Assembly (NCBI GenBank): GCA_027405735.1
Contig: JAPEHQ010000001.1
Span: forward strand, 620,001 to 684,000
DNA from: Mucor racemosus
Lineage: Eukaryota > Mucoromycota > Mucoromycetes > Mucorales > Mucoraceae
Reading direction: 5' to 3'
DNA: 64,000 bases
Shown piece after piece: positions 1-11,091 of this stretch. A program made the position numbers and the translations under genes. How positions within the stretch are numbered: position 1 is the first letter of the stretch; every line of letters begins with the position of its first letter. A model generated the notes under the pieces. The model was not told the DNA's origin and ran no database searches. It was given only the letters and a program-made list of their open reading frames with translations.

Positions 1-560
1 TTCATGTAATACTTTGCAATAAAAATGTTTGTTGTTTTTTATTGAGTAAATCGAGCGCTAAATGTTGTATATGTGCATATTTTTTGTTTTTATAATTGGT
101 AGTATAATTAACTCTAGATTTGCAAAACCAAAAAAAAAAAATTAAAAAATGTCAAAATTGATGATCTGGACAAAAATAATTTTCTAAATTAATATTCCGC
201 TTATAAGCCTTGTAAGTCTTAAAAATAAGAGATTTTGTAATACTTGAGAACTTTTTCAAGAATTCACAATGTTGTACCCACTTGATTCAAGCTTATTACT
301 GTAAATCTTTATACACTATAATATCGTGTGATAAGGTAATTGATGATAATATAATCTTACTTTATAATTATTGCGCTAGAGATAACATACATTAAGTTTT
401 TTTTACTCTTACCTCTCCAATGTTATTAACATAAACATGGCCATCACTGGAACCTATTGTCGTCTTTTTATCCTCTTTGTCCCAAGCCAATTTATTCAAT
501 CCTTTACCAGAACTAACTTAACTACTTACAAATAATTCCTCGGTATTTTCATTCAAATTC
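1..560 (-). repeat. Dispersed repeat, inverted copy of 28150-28672
   Basis: The first ~130 bases match, as reverse complement, 28550-28672 with only scattered differences, and the similarity continues with gaps to about 560. The matching sequence lies inside the CACTA-like element at 27249-30354. This copy is cut by the window start, so its true end is not visible. It overlaps the WD40 gene fragment at 405-650. Confidence 0.8.
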
Positions 561-650
561 CATAAATTAAATTGACTTTTTCCATCAACAGTAGTATCAT
601 CAAATATATCATCAGTGCGCCTTATGATAAATGCCACCAATCTGAAATCA
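405..650 (-). pseudogene. Dynein intermediate chain-like WD40 fragment (captured or relic)
   Basis: One minus-strand frame reads through WD40-like peptides, first NLWNLNENTEELF, then LNKLAWDKE and GSSDGHVYV, with a single internal stop where an intron donor could also sit. The order (LWNLN, then LNKLAWDK, then DGHVYVYDIGE) resembles the C-terminal propeller of cytoplasmic dynein intermediate chain; this assignment is from memory of the family. No start, no N-terminal half and no flanking exons are present. A second broken copy lies at 28163-28275 (+) inside the CACTA-like element, where a frameshift interrupts it. It looks like a gene piece carried by mobile DNA, not a working gene. Confidence 0.55.
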
Positions 651-1046
651 GAAACATCTCATTATCATTGTTATAAGCTATAAAAAGCTTGGTTTTTAAT
701 AATACAACAATTAAATAAAAGACAAAATAATACTAATCGCATATGGTGAGTATTCAACATCTAGTTGAGTTTAATGAAGAATGCTTTTGAACCCTTTTGA
801 AAATCCTGAAGCAAACACAACATCTTGGTCTTGTAATTTCTATCCATCAAAATTTCGCGACTTTCACCACACAATAAAAGTACCTTTTATCAATCTTGAC
901 CTCGTTTTACATTGAGTATCAGGTGTTTACCAGTTTTATTTTCTCTGATTCATTCATATTCGGTCATACTGAACGATAGTATATTAAATTACAATTTATT
1001 AGCATACTGCTGGTAGTTTTTTGTTATTACTTTAAAAACTTGACCC

Positions 1047-1086
<40 letters not shown>

Positions 1087-1087
1087 G
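1047..1087. repeat. ATT trinucleotide microsatellite
   Basis: About 13 consecutive ATT units in non-coding DNA, ending in ATTGTTATTACC. Confidence 0.9.
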
Positions 1088-1624
1088 TTATTACCATTGA
1101 TTATAATTGTCAAACTGATTAATTCATACAGCATATCATATTACTATTTCATATTGGCAGAGATTGTATAATTGTTATCTGCATTTAACACTGGTGAATT
1201 GGGAAGTTGGTGCCTGTCTTTGGTAAATAATGCGTACTTTGGTTTTCCAGAAAAATCTTAGGTGTCTCTACACCTAAAAACTGAATTTTCCAATGCAGCT
1301 GCATCTGTTGAATATCACTTGATTTTCTGTGCATTGTAGCTCATGTTATACTAACTCCCATTTTGGCAAATATATTATTTTATTACATTCATCCATATAC
1401 AATTTTTGTGTTATACAGCTTAATATTAATGTACTAACATTGAGGTTTGTTTATATCCATCACAAACTGGCATTTTTTTCAAATGATTTCTACTACCAGT
1501 TTCTAGAAAGCTCTATTATCATCTCCAAAAAAAAATACATCTTAATTTGCTGCATTTCCCAAATAGTGAAAAACTGACAAATACATGTTTACATGTATGG
1601 GAATTAAAATTGTAGATCAGAGAG

Positions 1625-1795
1625 TGACAAACCTAACGGGTAGCGCATGCACTACAAATTGAGTGCGACACACATATTCGTGAGTTCAAACCCGCCAAAT
1701 GGGAAAGCCCTTTGGTAATAGGATATGAATTTTGAAAGAGAATCTCCGATGACCTTGCTTCTCATCGAATATGACCCTCCTCCGTTTTTTTCTTA
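1625..1795 (+). repeat. Possible tRNA-derived SINE
   Basis: A more GC-rich island in AT-rich DNA. It carries an A-box-like stretch (TAGCGCATGC, 1641) and, about 43 nt on, a good B-box core (GTTCAAACC, 1684-1692), and ends in a T-rich run. The T-arm does not fold as a proper tRNA stem, so it is not a functional tRNA. A partial echo of its 3' part (CTTCTCAACGAATATGA) occurs near 1998-2014. Polymerase III promoter boxes with a short body are typical of tRNA-derived SINEs; that reading is inferred. Confidence 0.35.
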
Positions 1796-2239
1796 ATTAG
1801 TAAGTTTTGCATATGTCTAGCAAATTTTTTCCTTTTTCAGTAATGCATATGGTACGCATACTGGTAAATGTGGCTGGCAAAACCCGGCTCGACACCAAAA
1901 CTATCAGCATCCATGGTCATTGTACGTTCAGCCGGTTCGAGCAACAAGTTGGTTACCTGCTACTTACACCTACACTAATATCAGCAAGCTCATCAGTTCT
2001 TCTCAACGAATATGAATCCAGATGACCTCCCGTTGCAATGGCAGGTACTTTTAGCGCTGATCAGCAGAATTGTAAAAGGTTTAGCCTTGTCGTGTATTTT
2101 CAGGTTTGATGAATAATACTTAAAATATAATACAATTAAAAGAAAACGAGTAATGAATCAGTTCTTCTACTGTATAGTAAAAACAAGATATTGTTTATTT
2201 AGATATAAAAGTATGGCCTTTTATATTGATTTGACATTG

Positions 2240-2965
2240 AGATCCTGAGATGTAATTTAAGGCGCTATTAAGCCATTATTAGATCTGTTTGATAGTAATA
2301 TATGGATTGAAATGGATCAATCATAATTTAGCCGTTCTTGCAGAGCTTGTGATAAATTGCCTTGTTTTAATGTGTAGAGCAATACATACAAGAGCCAATA
2401 TTTACGATTATCATCATTTATAAACAATGTTTATAGCTATAATGTTTGCAGCAACAATGGTTTTTGCTCGAGGATAAACTTAAATAACGCTTACTGCTTA
2501 AATTTATATACAAGCCAAATCTAAGATTATAGATGTGAATTTATCATACATAAAATTTAAACAAATTAACCATCTTTAAACTTGTTGTATTCCACCTACT
2601 AGTATCATAGATTATCAACTTCTACAGTATCAATACATTTTAGAATCTATTGACTACGACATGCATTAAAGTGCAAGTCTTGATATCGGATATAAGAAAC
2701 TCCTAGAGTATCAAGTTTAATCCAGTAATTACCAAGAACGCTTGGACCTCAATTATGACACCACATTATTTCATTCCAGCAGTTAACCAATCAAGTAGCT
2801 ATCAAATCAAAATCCAAGCACATTTAGCGCAGCATTGAAACAAGACAACTCACAAGCTCTGCAAGAACGGTTAAATTATGATTGATCCATTTCAATCCAT
2901 AAATTACTATCAAACATATCCAATGGTTTAATACAATGCCTCAAATTACATATCAGGATGATCTC
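2240..2965. repeat. Palindromic repeat with ~133-bp inverted arms
   Basis: The left arm (2240-2372) and right arm (2833-2965) are imperfect reverse complements, each holding the shared core TTCTTGCAGAGCTTGTGA or its complement. The interior contains 2375-2580, whose reverse complement recurs at 29755-29965, and 2620-2860, whose reverse complement recurs as the flanks (30355-30475 and 27100-27248) of the CACTA-like insertion. The sequence from about 2100 onward also matches 26840-27110 in direct orientation. It behaves like a non-autonomous element or a rearranged copy of the element at 25733-31625. Confidence 0.7.
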
Positions 2966-2971
2966 GACCCC

Positions 2972-3900
2972 AAGAAAATTTGAGGCTTCATATCTCTACG
3001 TAAAATTAAGCTATACTAGCACTTTTTAATAATAGACCTTACTTGTTTTGAAGTGCTCTATAATATATTTTAGCATAAACAAATTCTGAGCACTTTTGTT
3101 TTTTTCATTTTTTGACATTTTTGTAGTCAATTTCAAAATATTCGTTAAATCAAACAGCATTTCTTTTACGTTCATGTGATCAACCTCGTTGAGCTCTCTC
3201 GGATCCAATTTAGCTTTTTTCAAAATATTGATTTTTCGTGGAGATATCCTCAAAAATGTGTACAAAGAGATACCTTCGCTTCTGGCTTCAGTTTTTGCCT
3301 TGTATACCCTCATCCCAAATTCTGAATTTGAAAAAAAATTGACAAAAACCTTGCTTTCTCTACGAAAACTGTAGCTAGAAGGCTGATCAATGACTCAATC
3401 GATACATAATTTTTCTGTCCATTATTGAATTAATTTAAAGTTAAAAAGTGCTTATAAAAAGTGATGTGTATATTCAAAAAACTTTCAAAATTACATTCGC
3501 ATTTTACGCACAATTTAATGTAGAACATTTTTCTGAATTTTATTTGATCGGATACAGAATTTAAAACTGCATAAAAACCATTTAATAGGCTAGCTCAACT
3601 TACTTTGCAGTTCATGAGCTATTAATTGAATTTGTTTTTTCGACCATTTTCTGATCAATTTGGCAAATCGATTTTAGAACTCAGTTATCATAGATTTTAA
3701 ACTGTAATGTGAACTATTATTTAATTATCTCGACCAAAAATCAATATTTTTTGCTGAAACAAAAAATACAGAGTAGCTTACAACTGACTCTATCATGTGA
3801 AAACAAAATAAATAATATCTTTATTTTGGTACTTAATTTTACAATCAATTTTAGGTTAATTTTAAGACGAATATCAATAGCCATACGTGATAAAAAAAGG
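2972..3900 (-). repeat. Repeat A, copy 1 (with MRVYKAK-type ORF)
   Basis: Begins with the conserved end TTTGAGGCTTCATATCTCT and matches 25733-26640 in direct orientation and 30670-31625 inverted. It carries a minus-strand ORF (3026-3313, 95 aa) starting MRVYKAKTEARSEG and containing ISPRKINILKK and KLDPREL, also readable in the other copies. I do not recognise this protein. The ORF reads outward toward the repeat end, so it could be the remnant of a transposon gene or just an open frame conserved with the repeat. Confidence 0.75.
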
Positions 3901-3949
3901 AACTTGTGATTCGAAATTGGATTTTGAACAGTATTAAATAGAAATCGAT

Positions 3950-5021
3950 TAATACTATGAATTTGTTGCAACTTTATCAAAAAATATTTGCTTTTTAAAG
4001 AATATTTCCTAAATATCATATTCATTTGAAAAGCATTTTTTTTCTCCAACCTGAGACGTCAAAACTTGGAAAATAACTCCTCAGTATAAATTTATTCAAT
4101 TCATCTCAAAATTTATAGATGTGTAAACAGGATCTGCACCATGGTTTCAATCTTTTGGTACCAAAATGGAGGAAGGATTTAAAATATTTTCTATGTTATT
4201 TATTGGCTGTTTGATACTTTTATGGTACTTGAAGAGCAGATTCTGAGGTGAAATGCAACCGAATAATTACATTATTTAAAATTCAATACTATGCCACAAT
4301 AAAAGGGTAATAACTAGACTATATGTATACATAGGTTTGATTTTGTAAGTAAAAACAGTAGATAAACCACATATTTATTAACTAAACGCGTTGCATCAAT
4401 GACCCTGATTTCAGCCTTCTTGAGGCCTTGTGTGTTGAGTATCATTTTCGAGAGGAAACGAAATAATTCAAGATATATTCTGTTCCTAATCAGAAATTGA
4501 GAACGATGAATACATTATGGGGGCTTTGATATATGGTACATATGATTGCATCATAGAACCAAACTGTACAATTGCTCTAACTGCCGCGTGTGGTTATAAT
4601 ATGTATAGTATATTTTTTGCAAGCTGAAATCAGTTGTTTCTTTCAGAACTCAGATACAATCCTATGACTTTAATTGCTTATGAATAGGGTGGTGACGAAT
4701 GTAAGTATACACACACATATATGATACATGTATAATTGTCAATCCTTAGTAATTGTAGAAAATGTTAGTTACTGCCTCATTTTGAAAAAGTTTTTATATT
4801 TGTCATAGATGAAGTGCATCATGAACTCATCAACGTATACAAAACAATAATTAGCATGTACGGAATTCTTAAAATCTGAGATGACAGGTCGACAGCGCCC
4901 AATTTAGATCAAATTTTCATGTAGTGAAACAAATAGATTTATATACAACATTATAGCCTGGAATAATCAAATGCAAATGATATCGTTTTGGGCAATAAAA
5001 TAAACATGATTTATTTATAAA
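3950..5021. other. Intergenic, no gene seen
   Basis: AT-rich DNA without a supported ORF, RNA gene or clear repeat, downstream of the minus-strand gene at 5022. Confidence 0.6.
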
Positions 5022-5785
5022 TTAAACAATGTTATAATATGGCTTTGATGATCCAGACTTCTTCTTGTCCAAATAGAAGAATAAAGAAGCAAAACACATA
5101 GCAGCAAATGAACCAACTATAGTCATCAAGTTCATTCCAATAACATAAATTTGAGATCCAATGGCTTGTTTGATAGATTCATAATGTTGCCCCTCATCAA
5201 CTTGGTCTGAATTATTATTTGACATTGAGTGAAATAACAGGATTCCTTTTAAGAATTGAATGTAAATGAGCTAACTATTACTTCTTTTTTTTATCGTCAA
5301 TCTAAATAAACAAACATACCTGCAACTAACCAGATTACATCAATGACAACATAACTGACAGAGTAAATATTAACAACACGGTGCTTGTGCTTTGCAAGCA
5401 CACTAGGCTTGGTATTTGAGTTATTATTACCGCCATTTGTTGTACTACCATAAGTTGATTCTTGATGTTCCGTTTTGCCTTTACTCTTATGTGTCATGAT
5501 TGAGAATAGCCCCAGGCTAACCAGGGCAAGAAGTATAGTGCCTGAAAAGAACAAGACAGGCAGTAAATTGCTATCAGAGATAGCAACTGCTTTTTGCAGG
5601 ACTAAACAAGATCTAATTGCATTATAAATATTGATAGGTAACAAAGAGATCAAGGAAACCAAAAATACAGCTAATCCTGAAAAAGCCAAAATAACACCCA
5701 AAACCGAACAAATACCAATAGCCATTTTATGTGTATAAATGAATGTATGTAACAGAAGAAAGAAAAGCGGAAATTCGGTTGTCAT
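5022..5785 (-). CDS. Four-TM membrane protein, family not recognised
   Basis: Two exons, complement(5022..5206, 5320..5785); the intron has a GTATGT donor and a TTCAG acceptor, and the codon joins as GAC. The product is about 215 aa with four hydrophobic segments: one near the N-terminus (GICSVLGVILAFSGLAVFLV), a second after a short cysteine-containing loop, a third after a Lys/Ser/Asn-rich hydrophilic linker, and a fourth in exon 2 (GMNLMTIVGSFAAMCFASLF). It ends with a KKKSGSSKPYYNIV tail. The first ATG (5785) gives a 20-residue hydrophobic extension; the ATG at 5725 (MAIGIC) is an equally good start. The layout is that of a small fungal tetraspan protein; function unknown. It leads a minus-strand gene cluster. 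Confidence 0.75.
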
Positions 5786-6111
5786 TTGAAGGCTTTATAC
5801 AGGATTTTTAAGGTTGAATTTTTAAGGTTAGTGCTGCGATTCAACATGTTTTCTGGTTCAGGAACACAAAATCAAAAAAGTAAAAACTTGGTAATCAAGA
5901 GAAAGGTACAATAGATTCGAAGGAGAAAGAAATCCGTATTATTGGAAGCCCTTCTTCTCTCTAGAAGACTTGCTAAACGTGTTGCATTCAGATCTAATTG
6001 CTTATTTTTGAAATAAATATCATAAAATGCTCATTATGGATTATAAAGATACTCCCAGTTTTTATTTACAAGATCATAAAGGAAAAATAACGCTTCCAGA
6101 TATAATAAAAT

Positions 6112-7233
6112 TTAGATACCACCTCTCTTTTTTTGCTCTTCTGCCATCTTTCTAAACATTTCCATAGTAGCATTTTCTTTTGCTTTGTAATCATCCATCT
6201 TACTCATGATAGGTGCAAGACGTTGTTGACGTCTTTCGGCCTGTCTTGATTCTCTCATTTCATTAGATTTTCTCTCGGCCGCCAATCTATATTAAAATGT
6301 CAGTTTTTAGGTAGTGCAAGCTTAGCATTTTCGTGATACCTTGCTTTGAAATCATCGCCTCCCATCAATTCTTGCTCAGATAATTCAACATCTGGACTAC
6401 GTTCTCTTTTATGGTATGAATTGATAGCTCTCTTCTTGGCTAACGCTGCTTCACGACCAGTTTCTTTAGGCGCTACTTCATCCAAGATTGCTTCTCTTCT
6501 GTCGCTTTTTCTTTTTAATTCATGTTTACGATTTAATCTATTTCTTTCATACTGATCTTCTTTGTCTTTGAAATATATCAGTTTGTTTGCAGTAGTAAAT
6601 GATACAAAAGCAATACAACTTACCAACAACATCGGGCATAGTAGGGCCAACAGCTTGTGCTCTTCTTTTACCAGTTACTCTATCGTCTCCGCGACTTTGA
6701 CTTGTCATACTGTCAACATTATCACGAATTGTATCCATTTCCATTTTGTTTAAATTCTTTGCAAATGACCATTTATAGCGAGTTGTATCCGATGATTCTA
6801 ATTGAGCAGAATTTAAGCCCTTGTATAATTTTTCTAGACTTGTCATTAGAAACAAATTATCGGTACATTTGATAAATATAAAGCTCTACCATCTAACTCG
6901 TAATCATTCCATTTTCCAACAAATTTCTTGAAATATCTTCTTGCTTCTTTAGAGCTGATTTCATCCAAATACTTACGCTTTGATTCTTTCAACCAAAGCC
7001 TAAATTCATTTGCTTTCTCAAAATAATCATCTTCATTGATAGCTACCATGTTGTATTTGAAAGAATAAGTATAATATATTGACTTTAAGAGAGAATTACT
7101 CACGTTTAATGTTCTTTTTTAACGAATCTGATATTTTACTATGTTTATTAGATCTTCTATCATGTTCTTCATCTGATTCATGACGCCTCTTATGGCTGCT
7201 GCTACTACTACCGTGTCTTCTAGATGAGCTCAT
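6112..7233 (-). CDS. SCI1-like basic nuclear protein
   Basis: Five exons, complement(6112..6286, 6340..6565, 6624..6833, 6890..7042, 7104..7233), all junctions in phase, 297 aa. The N-terminus is Ser/Arg/His-rich (SSSRRHGSSSSSHKRRH), like RS-type nuclear proteins. It is followed by a conserved block with DDYFEKANEFRLWLKE and KKFVGKWNDYELD, which resembles the plant style cell-cycle inhibitor 1 (SCI1) family and its fungal relatives. The C-terminal half is highly charged and probably a long coiled coil (RKHELKRKSDRRE, EQELMGGDDFKARLAAERK), ending KMAEEQKKRGGI. SCI1 in plants is a nuclear protein that restrains cell proliferation; the fungal role is not known to me. Introns are 53-61 nt. Confidence 0.75.
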
Positions 7234-7738
7234 AAGTTTATATTAAGGAAATGAAGGTCAAAGTTTTCTAAATTACAAACACTGCATTGATGATACAACA
7301 AAACTACCTAGTCACATTTAACCCGCTTAAACGACAAGCCCTTACTTGGCATCTCCCACATACCAAGACATTGTAAACATTGGCATTATGAGCCGCCCAT
7401 ATCTATTTATTAAAACATATTTCGATTACAGATCACATAGTTAAATGCAGTTATTCATCATATCAAATATAGTTTTTCATCATATCAAATGCAGTTATCC
7501 ATCATTTCAAATGAATAATTGACGTCATGTAACTAACATCACTCTAACTAAAAATGATATAGAAAATCCCATAAAATCGAGAATTTACTTTTAAACGAGT
7601 GAATCCATCATGACGTTATTTACGTAGTTGCAGATCAAGAAAACACAAAAACTACGTGCCAAGAAAAAGGCGGTTTATAACAATAAGGTTATTTTATTAA
7701 ATTGTAGGTATAGAAAGATTTATGCAATTCCAACTTGT

Positions 7739-8045
7739 TTATTGAGGAACAGCACCATAAGCTTGGCCTTGATGAGTAGTAGTATAAACAGGTTGATTCT
7801 GTAATTGCCTTTCTTCTCTTTGCTTTACCAAGACGTAGAAAGCATGGATATGACCAGGAAGATATCCAAGAAGTGTTAAACACCTATAAAAGAGATAAAT
7901 CAGACATCCTGAACCTCCCCTCTTTTTATCGTAAAATTAATACTTACAAATTAATCCAAAAGTCAGCACCACAACCCTTCATGAGGAAGACACCCAAGGG
8001 TGGAAGAAGAATAATCAAGAAAATCAAACAGCAAGTTCCAATCAT
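7739..8045 (-). CDS. PMP3: PMP3/UPF0057 plasma-membrane proteolipid
   Basis: Two exons, complement(7739..7883, 7948..8045), 80 aa, joined in phase (TT|G). The sequence is a clear PMP3 protein: an N-terminal hydrophobic segment with the LPPLGVFLMKGCGADFWINL signature, then LTLLGYLPGHIHAFYVL as the second membrane span, followed by a short Gln-rich hydrophilic tail. Yeast Pmp3 and plant RCI2 proteins sit in the plasma membrane and limit excess cation uptake, and are often stress-induced; that role is by family. The tail is longer than the 55-residue yeast protein, as in many filamentous fungi. It lies 94 bp downstream of the palmitoyltransferase stop on the same strand. Confidence 0.93.
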
Positions 8046-8139
8046 TTTTGTATTTATAAAAAAAGTTTTGTTTTAAAGAGAAAAATGTAATTAAATGTAG
8101 AATGAACAAAAGCGATATTTTATATGAATTATAGGCCAA

Positions 8140-9778
8140 TTAAAACTTGGGAGGAAAGAAAACTTCATTGAGGTTACCCAAGAACCCTTTATCATAAATA
8201 TTTTCAATTTCTTCAAAACTTTCAATCTTTTGTTCTTGTCTCATTTCTGCAGGCTCTCTCTTTTTGTTGTATCGTTTAGAAAAGCCTTCAACTGAAGTTG
8301 ATGTTGCTAAAGATTCTTTAGTTTTGTTGACTGGAACCATTTTGTATAATTCTCCTCTATCCACTGATTCTTCAACCATTTCCCATTTAAATGCCTCATT
8401 TGTAGTAATTCCTCTACTGGCTAAATAAAGCCTTTTTTTGTATAACTGTTTAGATAAAATTTTCTATATACAAAAGCATTACACTTACTGATAAATTAAG
8501 AAAATCAGCACAACAGCCGAGACTACGGCAGCTAAAATACCGATTGCTCCTATTATCCTATCATGATGGAGCACATACTGAATGGTATATATACAACAAC
8601 ATTAGCTTACACACACAATACACAGGTTTACACATACCAAAAATGCTCGACGGAACGTAATAACAGATTGCTGTCCAGTTCTTGAATCTTGAACCAACGC
8701 TTTATCTAATCCCCATTCAATAATCATACCACGATATACTTGGAAGCATAAATAAGAACCATAGGCACAGAATTCAACCAGCATGTATAAAAACAAAAAG
8801 AAATAGCGTTGGTTATTTTCACCAACACATTGATTGATCCAGGCACAATGATGATCTGATCTTCCCACACATGCTTTACACATGGAACAATGTTTTGATC
8901 GAGCAGGCCTGTCAATTTGATTTTTTTATTAACAATCTAAACCTTAGTATGCATAATTTATACCTACTTTTGGATTTTGCAAGTGATACATGTCTTTGGT
9001 TTGTATATAAGTCCATCATATTTGTAATAATCCAAATGCTTTTGCAAATTATCGGGAGTAACGACGCCTGGATTTGATGTACATGCTACGTAATAGGACG
9101 CATAAATGGATATAATTTGTCCGGGAATAATTAAGCTATTGAAAAGGCATATTAATTCATGAAAACTACAAAACAGAAAGTAACTCACAAATGAATCTTG
9201 TGTAAATAAGGTCCTGGCATATGAGGTAAGGCATTGTACAAAAAGCCTACAATCGAAACTGATGAAAGAGCTACGAAAAATATCTAAACAACATGCTTAA
9301 TATGCTACATGAATGATTGCTTTATTTTGAAACCTACCTGCAAAAATGGATTGCGACTTTCACAGCAATATGCCCAGCATGTACCAAATCGTTTCAAATT
9401 TCTTTGACCAATTGTACCCACAAGCAGCCATCTAGTGTTGATATATGTTAATAGGCTTGAGCCTATTCAAGGTTGAATATGTATAATATTTACGATAAAA
9501 ATTTCGGTAATTTCTCTGTCAATGCTTTATTGCACTTTCCTATTATCCCATTTCTGTAAAGAAAAAGAAAAACTCGGTCAAACAATGCATATTTCGATCC
9601 AACCATTATACTGTACATACCTTAAAGAAGGTGATTCGCCAAATAGCAAGGTAAATACAATAAACCCAAAAGCTGATAGAAATAGAACAAGGTAAATCAC
9701 AAGTTCCTATGAAACACCATGTATCAGTTTTCTTAAATACAATGATTTCCATCCATTTTTTTTTTTTTTTTTTACCAT
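8140..9778 (-). CDS. SWF1: Swf1/ZDHHC4-type DHHC palmitoyltransferase
   Basis: About nine coding exons, roughly 385 aa. Signatures in order: an N-terminal membrane span ([17 protein letters not shown]), a second span, [15 protein letters not shown], the cysteine-rich domain [15 protein letters not shown], then [20 protein letters not shown] with the catalytic DHHC, two more spans and a charged C-terminal tail ending [14 protein letters not shown]-x-VT followed by KPARSKHC is typical of the Swf1/ZDHHC4 branch. Yeast Swf1 is an ER enzyme that S-acylates cysteines next to the membrane spans of SNAREs. The start is inferred: the only suitable ATG (9776-9778) is directly followed by a GTAAAA donor, giving a first coding exon of just three bases that joins in frame to GAACTTGTG at 9706. 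The exon junctions read here keep the frame. Confidence 0.85.
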
Positions 9779-10945
9779 TCTAGCCAAGGTAATAATCGAA
9801 GTTTATTGTTGTTTTCTTTAAAAAAAAGGGAGGGACAATTTGTTGTTTGTACACGATTTGATGAAGGATATTGGATGTGCCACCTCAATTTCCATGTGAG
9901 CTTCATTTTCAAAAGCAGTCTAGTTCAAACAACATATTCAATTATCAACAATTGCACAAACGTTTGACATGGACAACAGTAGCATAAGATTAACATTGAA
10001 ATGGCTAGTTAATGCAACTAATAACACAAGCTGTTTTTTAGTATTAGTATTGGGATCTTACGTTAATGCAAATTCAAATAAATGTATTGATGATTAGTTT
10101 GTTTCAAAACATCCATACATTTAGTCAAGCTTTATTTTCAAATTTCCATGATAAACATACCAAAAAAAAATATGTAGATATGAGAGATAAGTATATATAT
10201 CATCTCAAGATAGATATACCATTATAAATCGATTATGCCGACGCAAAAAAAATGATTTGAACATGAAATTTGTGATATTTTACTCAAAGTTTATATAATT
10301 GTGCACATTTGCAAGTGCGACAAAAAATAGAAGAGATGCAAAACACCTTATTTTTCACGAATGTAAAAATCCAGAGCTCCATTTTGATATATAAACAGCA
10401 GTTACTTTCTATATATCTATCTACCGTAAAAGGGCATTATATCTCTATTTACGTTTGAAAGTGGCAATTTTAACCATTGATTTTTTCGTGCCACACGGGG
10501 CTAAATTTGTTAAAATCACTTTTCTAATCTTCTAACAGTCTAGTTTAATGGATGTAAACACTGCTTTTACAAATTCGAGACAAAAAAATTTTCAAAATTT
10601 TAGTCGAGGGATACCTTTACTAAAGACTCCAAAATCAGTTTATCGAGATTTTCTCCTCAAAATCGGCATTTTTCACTAAGATGTTTATAGAGTCAAAATG
10701 ACCACAAAATTTGCCTTTGTTGCTCCCAACTGTTGTTTGCATATTTTTCATTATGAAAAGTAAACATATCTGGTAAAAACTGTTTTAACGTTTTTAGCTT
10801 TTTAGATACTCGGAAATGGTTTGAGGTCTAAACAAGTAGCTCTAGCTGATGGAGCATTAAATTCTACACAGAAAATATTACAACAACATACTTTAATAAT
10901 TAATGTTTTCTCGAGAAAGATAGGAAAAAAGATAAAATTTGTTCA
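9779..10945. other. Intergenic upstream of SWF1, LINE target region
   Basis: No gene seen. It holds short homopolymers and, from about 10440, degenerate repeat-like AT-rich sequence. The LINE inserted at its right edge. Confidence 0.6.
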
Positions 10946-10959
10946 AACGAACTCGAATT
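10946..10959. repeat. LINE target-site duplication, 3' side
   Basis: AACGAACTCGAATT, identical to 16621-16634. The last two T overlap the poly-T run (poly-A of the minus-strand element), so the duplication is 12-14 bp. Confidence 0.9.
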
Positions 10960-11091
10960 TTTTTTTTTTTTTATGGGATGAAAGTTTTAAATTTTATTTA
11001 AAAAAAGAAAATTGAAACTCATCATAGTGATGGACAAGGTGTATACTAGGTAAAGTGACCTGCCATATTAGTATCATATATATATATTATC

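Noticed and set aside
1641..1695. Functional tRNA gene
   Set aside because: A and B boxes are present, but acceptor and T stems do not pair.
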